A stretch of DNA of 64,000 nucleotides from contig CM037838.1 in assembly GCA_021234535.1 (NCBI GenBank), forward strand, positions 16,272,670 through 16,336,669. Direction: 5' to 3'. Below, piece after piece: positions 1-12,157 of this stretch. Source of the stretch: Stichopus chloronotus (Eukaryota; Echinodermata; Holothuroidea; Aspidochirotida; Stichopodidae). A program made the position numbers and the translations under genes. Below the pieces are notes generated by a model that was given only the letters and a program-made list of their open reading frames with translations, was not told the DNA's origin and did no database searches. Every line of letters begins with the position of its first letter. Positions within the stretch are counted from its first letter, which is position 1.

Positions 1-2906
1 AAAAGAAGAAAACGCCAAAAAAACGGTGTGTCATTACAGACCAGAGATGTCGGGCAGTATGCAGTACAGCAGAAACATAACACTCTAGACTCAAAACTCT
101 GAGGATAGGGGGTGAAAACTTTCAACATGTTTTATAATCAAGTTTTATGAGACGATTCCGTTCGCAATCTCCGCGGAAGATCGAATTCCCATTCTGAAAT
201 GGTGTGGGTGATAATAAAGACAGCTGGTCAGACAATCTCCGCTGAAAGGCCAATTGCATCCAGTTATATGTATGCACATCACGGCAGTCAGAATTCTCAA
301 AACCCTGTGCCGTAGCTGTCGTGTCGATGACACTAGCTGACAAATTTGTAGCCTCCTGGCTTACACGAGCTCCACGGCAGAAATAATCGGCGAAACAATA
401 GAGACGGAGAACCAAAGAGATTTATATGAAATGTAGTCACAATAGCCTATTCTTGAATTCATAAAAAGTGTCTGTTTATGGTGATTTGAAATGCGTTTGG
501 TGTCGGAAAACCGTCGAATCAGTTTCATTTTATTTTAATTAAAGGTTACAGCTAGATCTGATTGAGACAAACAGTATATCCTCCACAAACATCTACAGCA
601 CACATGTGCTGCCCAGGTCGTCCATACAGTGTGATGATTGTGCAAATATTTCACAACACTTTGATCGGGTACACTCCGTACCGTGGTCAATCCAAGGAAA
701 ATTGAGGATCCACAAAAAGTCTACAAAATAAATTTTAAATAATCTTATCGGCCCACTTGACAGCAAGTCAGGCTAGTATCTTCTTGTGTACGTGTTTCAA
801 ACAGGCCTCTCAATCTGCAGAGTTCACAGCATGGCGAGCAAAGAAATGATACGTCAAGAGTCTGCACAAACCCTGTGGGCCCTCTCCCTCAAGGAGAAAA
901 CCGTAAATGTGGACACAGTCTCATTCCCTAATATCGCTATAACTGTAGATTACACTATATGTAGAATCAATTATTTAGACTGGCTCCAAAAGCATACCCA
1001 ATCGATGACACAGTTAATGCCAGTGATCCACGAGTCAACTTGTACGAGGGAACATGATGCGAACATCTGGGAAAATGAGAGAGCAGCTACATATTGTAAA
1101 GCTTGTAGTGCGAAAAAATTCCATGTAGACGGTTTTGTGAATATCTGTCCTCATAATTGGCAACTGATTCAAAAGGAACCAATCAAGGGCTTTATCCCAA
1201 GCATGCCTGGTTTTGATACACACCAATGACTGGATCACTTTACATGATGAATAGGACAACTGTATTATAATCTACCATGCTAAACAGGCTATCTTATTAT
1301 AAACACACCCTACTGTCTAGCATAGACCAGACTAACATCCCTTGCCCACTGTGCCATCTCTGGGCGCCGTTGTGACAATTCACATCTGGGTTTTTCTATA
1401 TCGATTCATCACGTTTTTTTTCTGAATTCATCAGTTCTCTCTGCCCACTTGAGTGGTTTGCATTTCTCAAAGGGTTCTCTTCAAGGTTTTCCCTGTAACC
1501 CCACCCCCACACCAATCATCCTTTATTTCAGCTATCGAGATCCACAGTATTCCGACCTATCACTATATATGTAAATCCATCTTGATATTAACACCTGCGA
1601 AACATCTGCAAGCTTCAAATTATTTCAAACAACACTGAGTTCGATGTGACCTCAACGTAGCTCATCTTAAATGAAGGAACTTACAAACTGAAGATGATCA
1701 TTTAAATAAGGTATTGCATCATAGCTTTAAAAATCTGTCTTTGTTTTTTTCTTCTTTCATTTTTGCTTTCCAAACGAGGCTTAAGCGCCCAATGCCACAG
1801 GAGAGGCGGCTAATTTCCAATTCCACATGACGCATCAGTCTCACAGTTCATGTAGATTTCAAGGCAATCGGAAAGAAATCTAACGCTGAGAGATTTCGCT
1901 CCTTTTAAAAAATTTTGTAATTGTTTCTAGAAGGTTGGTGACGGTAAAGGGGGAAGAAAAAAGAATTGGCATGGTTTTATTTTCGAGGCAGAGATTTACA
2001 GGGATTGTGGAAGTTATGGATATCATTAAACACTTGCCTGGAGAAATTTATTTATATAACATATAAGTGTTAACTGTTCCATGTCAATTGCAAACAAAAC
2101 ACTTGATTTTCTGGAGATGTATTTTCTTTTCTTTTCCTCTAGGTGAGGGTAAATTGGTCAGTGATCAACTCGGGTGGTAGCACTAAGTGCAATTAAAACT
2201 GACCTGTGACACTAGCAAAAAAGACTACTTTTCAACTGTTTTATAAGAATCTTTTCTTTTCTCGAAATGCTCGAACGTAAAACTACTGCACACACTCGAC
2301 TTGGTGTTGCCATGGCAAAACCAGAAAAACAAAAGTAGTGAAAAAATGAATGGTATTGATAAAAGCTCTTCCATTAATGCTAAAAAAATTCAGATTTCCA
2401 TGTGCAAATGTCACTACCGCACTCTCACTTAGATATTGGTGCTTAGAGGACTGCAGTTGTGTGAGGACAGGTATGTAACATGGTGAAGTTTAGTTACAAA
2501 ACAAGAACAAAATTCCTTATCACCTATGGCATTTCAGGTTTACTTTGGTGTGGTGTCTAATTCTCCATTACAACCAACAACGTCTGTGCAACTAGCAGTC
2601 ACAAACCTCATGTGCACAAACAGAGCTGGACCACTGTACGTTACAGCACCTGTGCATACCTATACTGGAGACATAAGCATTTCTTCCCCCAGACATGAGG
2701 GGACACATCTACAGGTGATATCCCCAACTGTCAAATGCAAAGTTTGCCATGAAATTAGATTAAGTACCTTTCAAAGGTGTGCCCAGGCAGTAAGTCTGAA
2801 GCATTGGTGTCTTCCTTTTTTTCCATGTCGTGGAGCTACTGCATCCCTAGGTACACACTTTTGTGTTTTTGCACTAATATGTGTACAGATGTGTGCAATA
2901 TATGTT
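1..2906. other. Non-coding DNA, 3' side of the gene
   Basis: Apart from the possible terminal exon at 122-193 and a 147-codon open frame at 786-1229 (plus strand, GTG start, no recognisable motif, no flanking splice evidence), no gene is visible here. The DNA is AT-rich with short A and T tracts. It could be intron, 3' UTR or intergenic, depending on where the gene ends. Confidence 0.5.
122..193 (-). CDS. Alternative terminal coding exon of the C1orf21-like gene
   Basis: On the minus strand, TTTATTATCACCCACACCATTTCAG gives a good acceptor ending at 194. It is followed in phase 0 by 23 codons and TGA. The peptide starts NGNSIFRGDCERN and ends KLDYKTC. The stretch is CpG-rich (CCGCGG, TTCGC, ATCG), unlike the surrounding introns, which is why it was kept. 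It would be joined to exon 4 across a 6.5-kb intron. No similarity to the vertebrate tail is visible. It may be a chance open frame. Confidence 0.22.
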   Translation of the reverse strand, partial: NGNSIFRGDCERNRLIKLDYKTC

Positions 2907-3935
2907 TAAGTGATCGTGTGTGTGTACAGGTAAACCAAAAGGATAAAATTGTGCTTGATCTTAAGTAATAATCGACCGATAATCGGACTGGATATCGAAT
3001 CAGGTCGATGCTTACCACTTTCAGTAAAACATTAGATCAGTGAAATCTGGCTGCCAATGTTCAGAAACCTGACGTATTAATCTGTGAACAAGGATAGGAT
3101 TTGAGAATTGTCCCATGAAAACTGTTTTCCATCTGAAAATGTGAAAGTCATTTGTGATGATTTTGGAATCGCGATAAAAGCACTCCGGAGAATAATTCAC
3201 ACATAAAATGAAAATTTTCAGGGCGAGAATACACTAGATAGTGAAAACATTGGATGAGATCGTATATTGGATGATGTTGTGATAAAATCATCGGCTAATG
3301 GATCCGCAGAGAAAGAAAACCCACGTCGGTTAACCCCTAACCTTGAGTTTTTTTTTACTTTAAAACGTGGCAGTTTTTCATGGACAGAATACCATCATTC
3401 AATAAACAAAAATAGTAACAACCGCTTTGAGAAGCAATGGAAATGGCATAAAACAACAAAAACCAGAATTCATACTTGAAAATTGATGATCCCAGTGCAG
3501 CTGTGTCTACATTATGATAATGTATACGTATAGTAAAGGTCTCACTAGTGTATCACAAACATACTACTCAGGTTGTAAATCCTTGATAGGTATCAGGAAT
3601 TGTAACATATTGTGAAACAAAAATTTGTACTTACATAGATACTACAAACTGATCACTTCAGTCATTAAGGGAGTCACCGATCACCTTTTCTGAATAACTG
3701 AATATTCATACTAAGTTTCCCACTGACTTCTTCAAAGAAGTGATTGGGTATGGATGAAAACAGTCAATTATTAAACAACGATAATTTTACTTTTTTTCTT
3801 AATGCTATGAGAATTTGATATCAAATGCTACAATTTAATACATAACACCTGTTTCCAACTTTTCTGAATGGTGCAATTGAAATACACAGTAAACTCTTTA
3901 GACTTTTAAAGTTTTTCCTTTTTGCCTACTCACCT
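2907..3935 (+). repeat. Dispersed repeat family R1, copy A (long)
   Basis: Aligns by eye with 13037-13690 in the same orientation and with 54022-54431 in the opposite one. Shared landmarks are AACCAAAAGGATAA, GAAGCAATGG...TGGCATAAAA, CACTAGTGTATCA.AAACATACTACTCA, and a tail ending TTTTGCCTA. Copy A carries roughly 360 extra bases (about 2965-3350) against copy B. A peptide frame in the repeat is conserved between copies (see findings). No terminal inverted repeats were identified, so the class of element is unknown. Confidence 0.75.
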
Positions 3936-6346
3936 AATTGATCTCTTTGATTGAAAGATAGTTCTAAATATAAATCATCCCATGTGAACAAATACAGATA
4001 GCATAAAATCCCCACAACTCACTGGTGTCAGTACTCATGAGTGACTATACAACTAAAAAGAACTAAAAGACTAAAAGATTAGGCTATGCACTAGTATGGG
4101 CGGCAGCATGAAAGGATAACAGTACAAGGCACGCTGCACAAAGTACAAATTCAAACCCAAATTACTCAGAGAAGTCAGGTAGAATTTGGAACAAATTTAT
4201 ACTGCTAGAAAATGAAGATAGCAAAGACAAAACACAAGATTACTCAAGGTTTTTTATGGCTTCTGGCATCTTTGTTTGCGAAAGGCAAAAACAGCTATGA
4301 CAGTAAAGGCACGTTGTGATGTCTTGAGCGAAAGGCAAATGAGGGCGTGCTAGACCTTAGAGGGCGCGGTGCTAAAATGAACTTTAAGGACATTAAGAGC
4401 AAGGCTAAATGTATGCATTAGTGAAGCAAGGGGTAAGTATACGTCTAGAGGTGTCAACAAGGCCAATAGTTTGGGGCAATTGGTTTTGTGTTTAATACTT
4501 TCTAGAAAATTTCCCACCATGGATTTAACAAGGTTAGCAGTGGTCTTGGCTTTCCGTGCATTTGCACAGGTACATAAAAACTATGACCCATGGTGGTGTT
4601 TATCTCACATCACTGCACTAGATCCTACCCCTGCCCCCAACCCATCCGCACTACATTGTCTCACAAAGATGATAAAACATACTGAGGATAGGATGAGAGC
4701 AAATGTCATTTCTAGGTTCCAACTATTTGTGGTGCACATAACGACCATCTGTCAACTATAGAACAATTGAATGCAGCCTTCCTCCACCAAACTTGGTCAA
4801 GTGCCACATGGTGAAATTAAGTTTATACTGTATCATGTGCAACTGATCACCATCTCAGGGAGGGTCTACAGAGATGGCCTACCCCTTGAACCCCTTGACT
4901 TTCTTTCTTTCAAAAGGGGCTCAAATATAAATTAGTGTAAAGTTTGTCAACTTTCCAAACAAAATGTTTCCACAAAACATCAAAGCTTTTGGTATTATTA
5001 CATCAGATTTGGGGAAAGTTTCTTCAAAACTAGTTTTTTCAATATTTTACCTCAAATGGCACATGCACCTCCGTCTGAGTAAGCCTGGATCAACGATCCA
5101 GAGTGAGTTGCAGCCACAGAGCTTGGAAAGCTCTGCACTTCAAGGTGGTCTAGGGTCAACGACACCTGTTAACTTTACTGGATGGAGTTTAATGACATGT
5201 AAAACCAAGACTGCCAAGTTGCATATCACCTGCATTTTCTTGTTTTGTATTAGTGATAAAATTACCAATCAACTTTAATATATTTTGGAGTTTTGATTCT
5301 TCGACAAGTAAAATCATGGCTTTAGATTTTTGTCTCTGTAAGTACTTCATTTTTCCTTTTTTTTTTTGGTGGGAGGGGGTTGTCGCTAACCATAAAAAAT
5401 TTTGATGCAAATCTGCTTTGCCTTGGTACAGACAGTTTTTATCGAGGAGGATATTTTCTTCAAAGTTCACAGGTCCGATCAAACAAAAGAGAAAAACAGA
5501 TGACGTTGCAACAAGAGACAGCAAAACGACAGAAAATACCAGCAGGAAGAAACAGCAGGACATACAGTGCCGCCAATTAAATCCCGTTCCTTCCACAAAA
5601 TGCACGAGATGAACACCAAAAACCTGTCAATACTTTTTACCAAAAAAAAAAAAAAACATCAGGAATAGAACAGCAGAACAGAAGAAAGCTGAGATGGATT
5701 TTTACATTCAAGTCGTAAACTGGATTTCAGGATGCGTTCAGACGATTCAGTTCAAAGAATGAAATGCAACAGATATGCAAAATAAGCTTTTCATTTTGAT
5801 GTCCCTGTTTTGTTTTTAAATCTCTCTTAAGTGTCAAGAAAAAGCCATCGTTATCACAGATAAGGCCCACAAAGTGAGACGATGGGAAAGAATAGAAAAC
5901 ATGGAGGCATGAAACCTGACAAAATTTGCTTTTGATGTCTTTTTTTTTTTTTTAAAAAAAAAAGCTACAGGCTCTCCCTCAAGTAGTGTCTGCTGCTCAT
6001 GACATTGCTTATACAAGAAAGTAAAGGTGACACTAAATTTTTTACTTTTCAAAATTACCAGACATTTGAAAGACAAAACCAAAAAAAAAAGCCTCCATCC
6101 AAATGTCTTTAAGCTCAAACTGATGAGGAAAATAGCTTACACGAGTTTTACCTTCACGATACATACCAGCCGCATTTTGCTTGCTTTCAATTTGAAATAA
6201 CCATCTCAGTTTGCTCAAGGTTTTGACTTAAGAAAAAAAATGCACCATCCCCTAAACCATCTAACACAGGACTGTCACCAGACGTAAAGGCACAAGGCAG
6301 ACTGTTAATCCTCTAACACAACGCTTTCAATTTTTAGCTGTTGCGA
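3936..6346. other. AT-rich non-coding stretch, possible 3' UTR
   Basis: No supported exon. Contains several homopolymer runs (T at 5358-5368, A at 5642-5656, T/A at 5940-5963). If the terminal exon at 6347-6361 is right, part of this is the 3' untranslated region on the minus strand. Chance open frames occur at 5189-5605 (minus) and 4471-4761 (plus) with no recognisable features. Confidence 0.4.
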
Positions 6347-6361
6347 TCAACCTCCACACTC
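6347..6361 (-). CDS. C1orf21-like: Candidate terminal coding exon of the C1orf21-like gene
   Basis: Downstream of exon 4 on the minus strand, CCATTCTGCCATCCTTATGTGTCAG (acceptor at 6362-6363) is followed by GAG TGT GGA GGT TGA. This would add ECGG and stop. An A-rich CTAATAC sequence about 50 nt upstream could act as a branch point. The phase agrees, and the resulting intron is short (327 nt). Vertebrate members instead end with a longer acidic tail after the same helix, so the match is to position and phase only, not to sequence. The 3' UTR would then run into the A/T-tract-rich DNA below 6346. A competing exon is at 122-193. Confidence 0.35.
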   Translation of the reverse strand, partial: ECGG

Positions 6362-6488
6362 CTGACACATAAGGATGGCAGAATGGGAAGGAGGCACTAT
6401 TCTAGTATTAGGCTGGACGGCGCTAAGGGTGGTGTTAAACGTTACCAGTACACTTGGCATGGTAGACAGGGGTGCATTTCTTGTGATC

Positions 6489-6520
6489 AGACAGGTAAGT
6501 GATGAGTGAAGTAAATCATG
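6489..6520 (+). repeat. Terminus of inverted-repeat element family R4 (partial)
   Basis: The sequence ACAGGTAAGTGATGAGTGAAGTAAAT resembles the right end of the 36981-37178 element (GTAGGTAAGTGAAGTAAATT). The preceding 90 bases contain GGTGGTGTTAA, the complement of TTAACACCACC seen inside the other copies. It lies within the proposed last intron, antisense to the gene. Confidence 0.45.
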
Positions 6521-6688
6521 CAAGTGAGGAGTGTGTGGGAAACTTAAAAATTTCTATCAAACCTGGAATCCAATTGGTTGACCAACTTTTGTTCATAAGA
6601 GAGTCCCATATTTTCTTTGTTAAAAGATGGGGAGCCAATTGAATGGAGGACAGATAAAGTTCACATCAGATGGGACTGAAAAACTCAC

Positions 6689-6746
6689 CTTGGCTATTTT
6701 TTCATCCAGCATTTTAAAGAAATCTGTCTGACTTCTGGAAAATTCT
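6689..6746 (-). CDS. C1orf21-like: C1orf21-like protein, coding exon 4 (family signature)
   Basis: 58 nt: one base completing Arg, then 19 codons reading EFSRSQTDFFKMLDEKIAK. The acceptor is CTTCCTGCCATTCACAG and the donor is AAG followed by GTGAGTTT, close to consensus. The segment FFKMLDEKIAK matches the conserved FFRMLDEKIEK near the end of vertebrate C1orf21, and the preceding Ser-Gln pair also agrees. This exon is the main basis for naming the gene. It probably forms an amphipathic helix. Reading through the donor would add about 23 unrelated residues before a stop, so splicing is favoured. The next exon must start in phase 0. Confidence 0.82.
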
Positions 6747-7948
6747 CTGTGAATGGCAGGAAGACCAAAAGAGAAAGAATATTGAGAAAGAGAAAGCTCT
6801 TACGGGCGTATCTATGAAGTGAGAGAATAGCTATTAAATTTAGGCAGCAGAGGGTAATGAGGGCACATGAACTACCGAGGAGAAACATCTTTTTTTGTCT
6901 GTGTGTTTGGGAGGGAAAAACGGTCAGCCGAGACTGATGCACTTCCACCTGGCTTGCTTTTTTTTACATGGGACAGCTATTTGTGGTACAACACTCGATG
7001 AGTCTATATGTGAAGGAGAGGATTGTGGTGGGTAGGGAAGGGGTGTATTTCCAATAAAACATAGCTAAAAAAAGGGGGCATATAGAAGGTTACACACACA
7101 TGAGGGGATTTGCTAAACACACTTTTTCCAGGTATGGATCGAGACACGGTGCATTTCAGTACAAGATACGTAGTTCGAATAATGCATATGCATGTGCTGC
7201 TCTTATACAAACAGATATATCCCGTGGTTATAACATGTAACACAGAGTATTAGACTGCCTAGGAAACCTCACCCATCCCCCTCAAGATAATCTTTATCAT
7301 GGGTCATTCCACCCTGAAGACGGTATACCTTTGAAAGAACCAGCAGGGTGGGAGACGTGAGGAGCAGAACAATTAAGTATTGCTAGAAAACAGAAAGGAG
7401 AGGCAGATTATAAGGCATTACATCAACACTACATAGAACTGTTGGTAGCATCCACACCTTACACAGAAACTGACATGTATTCAGCATTGTACAGGATTCA
7501 TAGAAGTCTAACAGATGGCAGTCTATCATCACTGCAAGAGGGTCGTCTACGCAATGGACATCGAAATTCTGCTCTGTGATGTTGTCATTCAAAAAACCAT
7601 CATCCATAAAAGAGGACTTCTTGCAGAATTTATGTAGAAATATCAGAAAGATAGTAATGAATGTTCGGAAATTTTGACAATCCATTACAATAGCACAATG
7701 CAAGTGTGTCCAAGATACAGCTACCTGCATATTACATTATCTTCTTAGCAAATGACTGAATCTTTTCTGTGGTTGGACAACTTGCAGTTCCAAAGAGCGA
7801 GCAACCAAACAACTTTTTTGCGTGTTAGTCCGCCAATGCAGAACCCAGCCGTTACATGGTTTGAATTTCAAAAATAAATCCAATATTCAAACTGAATATC
7901 TTTCAAATGACATGTAAGTTGGGTCTTTACCTTGCTTCTTTGCTTCCA

Positions 7949-7963
7949 CCCCCCCCCCCCCCC
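7949..7963 (+). repeat. Poly-C tract
   Basis: A run of 15 C, part of a recurring class of long G/C homopolymers here (also 17125-17139, 18426-18439, 37630-37646). Confidence 0.95.
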
Positions 7964-8333
7964 TCAGAAGATCCTTCAGTGGAGACAGATCTCACTTTGT
8001 CTTCCTCAAGACTTTTAAATTTCAAACTGAGATGAACTTGGAAAATTCTGGTACAACACCAGTGTTCACAACAAGGAATTGAGCCTGGGAGGGAAATCCC
8101 TCTCTAAAAAGTTTTTGGGAGGGATTTATTATCAAGATCAAGGAGGGAGTAGTCACTTGGTAAAAATTCTATCGCAATTTATTGTGTGTATTTGCAATTG
8201 CAGCTCTACGACCTCAGCTGTGGGAAAGTGTGCGGGATTTTTCAGCATAAGATTTATCTTTGTGTGGGATTCAGGAGACAAATGCAGAATTATGCTATCT
8301 CGTACCTCGGTGCAAACACTGTACCACACTTAC

Positions 8334-8416
8334 CTATTGCCATTATATAACGGGCTGGATAAAGGCACATTCCTCGCTTTCCCTCCATCTTCATCTTCGT
8401 CATTGTCCTCTGCGTT
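8334..8416 (-). CDS. C1orf21-like: C1orf21-like protein, coding exon 3 (acidic)
   Basis: 83 nt between a clear acceptor (TTTGCCTGTTATTAACCAACAG, 8438-8417) and a near-consensus donor (AATAG followed by GTAAGTGT). It starts in phase 0 and leaves two bases. It encodes NAEDNDEDEDGGKARNVPLS and then SPLYNGN, with AG completing Arg with the first base of the next exon. The strongly acidic run suggests a disordered linker between the lipid-anchored N-terminus and the conserved C-terminal helix. The donor and acceptor quality make this one of the best-supported exons. It is too short to appear as a long open frame. Confidence 0.78.
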
Positions 8417-10078
8417 CTGTTGGTTAATAACAGGCAAAGAATGTTAAAACTATACTGACAGCTCCTCATTAACAAACGGAAGCGACAAACTTTAATGATC
8501 TTACTGTAAGTAGACAGAGCTATTTACTGCAAATGTTTAACAAATGTGACACACCAAAAAGGTAAATGCCCACATTCTTCCCCCGCGTTGATACAGTATC
8601 TCGAAATTTCGAAAGCATATTTTACATTGCAATTATTTGTTTGGTGTTGTTCCAGCTGTAGCAGGAGTAATTTTCAAGGCCGTGCTTCTGTTCTTGACAA
8701 AACAATCAAGTCAAGCAGCTCCAACTGACAGTGTTCATGTCTTGAATGCTGAATATAAAGAGCACATACTGTAATCACACAGTTCACATATTGATGTACC
8801 CTTTCAGGCTATCTACAGTATCTACAGTTTGAATAGTTTTGAAAAAGAGAATTAAAACAAATATAACCATGTGCCTTTCTCATCCAAAAGGAAAAAGCGG
8901 TGTCAGTGTTTGAAAGCTGCACCTTTAAACCTTTCAGTGTTGGAAGAGAAAATGAAGACGGCAGTATTGCAACAGGAAAGAGCGGGACGTGTACAGTGTT
9001 TTAAGTAACAACTAGAAGCACTGAGTGTAGTCTTGCCAACACTCACGGTTTCACCACGAATCTCGCGGTTTCCGGCATCATCTCAAGACGTAAACGCCAA
9101 ATATCCCAATAAAAGTCCCTTTAATGTCAGCTGAGGTAATCCTTATTTAGAACAAGAGCAATGCATTAAATCGCTGGATTAGTAGGGAATCACAAATACA
9201 AGAAAGCAACCATTTTAGGAGTCCTGATGACAGAAAGTATACTCAGAGGGTGAAAAAAGTCTTTGTAGGTTTTTAGAGAATACTTTTCATAACAACATAG
9301 GAACCTTTTTAAAATCTCCAGGTTTGAAATGAGATTTCCAAGTTTTCTTGCAAAAAAAAATCAAGATTTGCCATTTTTGAGGTCAACAGGTCCATTGGTG
9401 CCTCCTGTTCTCCCCCCCCCCCATATAAGAGTGCATTCATTAAGGAGAGGCAGGTAGTAAAAAAAAAAGACTGAAATTTGTAACTTATAACTCTCCTGGC
9501 AAGAATACATGAGCTTGGTCTCTGGAAATGGAAATTGGATGAAGACGATATGGCACATTCTCCCTGGATGGCACATTGTACGTAAAAGTGAGAAATCTCA
9601 ACTCTTTTCTTCTAAATTTGATGGTTACAAAGAAGCTGCACACTTGACATTTTTCCTCTTCCATCGTACTTGATCGATTGGCAAGAGAGTTCATACATGT
9701 GCACCCGTCTCGATGCGGTGATGAATTTTCACAGAACTTTCACCATCACACTGGAAATGACAATGGCCAAGATTGTTCTTCTTTGCTTATGATGTTCTTC
9801 ACTAAAAAAAAACATTACGCAGGACAGACAAGAAGCAGTCTCATCAAGTAGGATCAAAGATACAAAAGAAAAAAACATTTAATGCAACAATGTAGCTCTA
9901 TTTCCCCCATTTTCGCCATTCAATTATCTGAAGCAATGGTACTTGTTAGAAAGTTGGGCTTTGACTACCTAATTCATAGACCAAAACAGTAGATGTGGGG
10001 GGGAGGAGATTTTGAAAAAGGTAACGATAGTTTCAGCACATGTAAAATGATGGTAAAGGACAGAGAACCAGGACAAAC

Positions 10079-10278
10079 CATTTTAGTATTGGCAGCTCCG
10101 TTTGGTAACGTTTTCCCATTTCTCTCAGCAGGAGAGAAGACATCATCGTCACCGACATCTTCCCCTGCCATGTCTCGATTGCTGTCCTCTGGTGTTTCCT
10201 CCGGGAGAGATTTCCTCGTTAGTTGCCCACGCGTCACACCCGCGGGTGAAGTTTTCTTCTTGCTGAGTCTACCTTGTT
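10079..10278 (-). CDS. C1orf21-like: C1orf21-like protein, coding exon 2
   Basis: 200 nt: two bases completing Glu, then 66 codons. The acceptor is TTCTCGTAATTGACAG at 10294-10279. The donor is AAAATG followed by GTTTGT, a weaker but acceptable site that leaves phase 0. The peptide begins basic (QGRLSKKKTSPAG), continues polar (LTRKSLPEETPEDSNRD) and becomes acidic (GEDVGDDDVF), ending NGAANTKM. The GDDDVF stretch may correspond to the GDVFGDE region of vertebrate C1orf21, but that is weak. The exon is CpG-rich against its intronic surroundings, as expected of coding DNA in an invertebrate with depleted introns. The frame stays open past the donor into 9974, so a longer exon cannot be fully excluded. 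The matching phase of the next exon favours the stated end. Confidence 0.72.
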
Positions 10279-11894
10279 CTGTCAATTACGAGAACATGGA
10301 GAGATCTACATTGATATAGAAGTGGATGTACTTAAAAAGGGTACCCAAGAAAGGGATATCCAAAGATTGAAAAGGATACTTAACACAGGAACAACTTGAG
10401 GCAGAAAAGTTTGAGAAAAGATGGCTAGTCCAGATTGGATCAAGGCATCTAGAAAGTCCAGCAGAGTTAAAGGTTAAAAGGATTCACTAACCCCACAGGA
10501 GTGAAAAGTGCAATAACTGCGATGTTTGAAGACGTGTGATAAATGGAGTGCAGAGTTACTTTGATGCAGATGGCAGACACCTCACTATATCATCAAGAAT
10601 CAAGACAAAGGTAATTAAGGCTAATTGTCTTGGAGATTGAACAATATCGGATGAAACTTAACTATGATGTAATTAGTAATGGACACAATTGTTTTTTTTT
10701 TAAATATATATTTACATCAAGATCTATGGGAAAGCAATGCACCACAAGTAAAATTACACCCATTCTTTGGGTACATTTCTCACAATAATGCACAAGTGCA
10801 GAACGTTGCCAAAAGAAGCATCATTTATGAAGTAAAGAGACACTGAAGCATAAATTCAGCACAAGTTTGAAGACACAATTCTTCCACTAAAAAGGAAATT
10901 ACAGCTCAAAGTCAATTATGTGACATATTTACAAATGGTTACTGAAATTTCAATAAATGTTCTTAATGATCAAGTTACTTCCATTTTTAAAGGATGAAGA
11001 ATAAACATTTTGTAAAAACTATGTGACAGTAGCATAGTTGTAGGATGTTGACACAGCAAAACAAAAAAACTGAAAACTGTTTTTTTTTTTCCCATTCAAG
11101 GAAGAAGATTCATATTGCATGTAATGCTCTTGAAAGTCCCCAGTGGCAAGGTCTTTTGACACAGTAGCTGAAGACTTTGTCAAAACCCAGTGATTACTGC
11201 ACTTTTGTAACAAAGGACACAAACCGATTATACGTGAAACACAGCAAACTCTGCCTGCGATGCATTAAAATATCCCAAAGCTGCCAGTTGGCAGAGAGCT
11301 CAAAATCAGATCCAAAGACAATTCCACAGAGAGCATTGCACTCCCTACAAGGTAGCGATAAGTGCGACGACTTAATTTATTGCGTTGAAATCGCATTTTC
11401 TTCGGGTGACTTCTCAAGTTCAGAGGAAATGAAATGAATGGCTTCCATGCAGAATACAAATCTTGCACTTCTGTCTTTTAGCATCGAAAAGGTACGGTGA
11501 CCTCCTTGGACACTGTATGCGACATGGAAGCCCCGAAGGCTGACATTGTGTATTTGTATTTGCATACATCACAGTGGCATGTGTTGCACACTCACACTTG
11601 CACGTACACTCAAACAGCTTCGTGGTGTGAATTGTATTGAAAACAACAGCAGAAAGGAGTCAAACGAGTTTATAACAGCCCAAATGTAATCAAACTTATT
11701 TTTTAGCTCTTTTTTGCATCAAGTGATAAGACAAGATCTCTAGGTATATCACTCAAGATACAGTATTTTAGGACTGGTAATAAGTTGAGAAGTGACTGCT
11801 GTACAGTATATTGATGATATCAGAGTGGTTTTCCATAGCTTCTGGTATCTCACAAAATCCCCAAAACTCATTGGTATGGGAATTCGCTAGCGGC

Positions 11895-12157
11895 GTACTC
11901 ACCTCATATAACCTATGCAGGTCCAAAGTGATGGAAAAGGATGAGGACGACTTAAGAAACGATGAAAATTGAAGATTCTCGTGAAAAGGCAGTAGATATA
12001 AGCAGATGCAAAAGCAGATGCAGAACTTCCTAGTCAGACCAAAAGGCTGGCAATTACCGAAGGGCGGTGGCCAGATACACACACACGCACACAAAATTGC
12101 CAGATGCTAGACCATGGTCAATACGGTAATGCATAGGTTATATGAGGTGAGGGAGTA
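11895..12157. repeat. Fold-back pair with arms of about 24 bp
   Basis: GTACTCACCTCATATAACCTATGC at 11895-11918 recurs in reverse complement at 12131-12157, with three extra bases in the right arm. The arms are 212 bp apart. This could be a small inverted-repeat transposon or an incidental inverted duplication. The left arm read on the minus strand contains ATGAGGTGAGTAC, a consensus-like splice donor. Confidence 0.7.

Noticed and set aside
786..1229. 147-codon open frame, plus strand
   Set aside because: The longest frame in the window, but it starts with GTG, has no recognisable motif and lacks convincing splice flanks. One frame of this length is plausible by chance in 64 kb.
2960..2996. 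Terminal exon giving SDYRSIIT after the FFKMLDEKIAK exon
   Set aside because: In phase and slightly like the vertebrate tail, but the acceptor lacks a pyrimidine tract and the site lies in repeat R1 copy A.
6610..6688. Read-through of exon 4 into intron as the true C-terminus
   Set aside because: It would bypass a near-consensus donor (AAG followed by GTGAGT) and gives a hydrophobic tail unlike the family.
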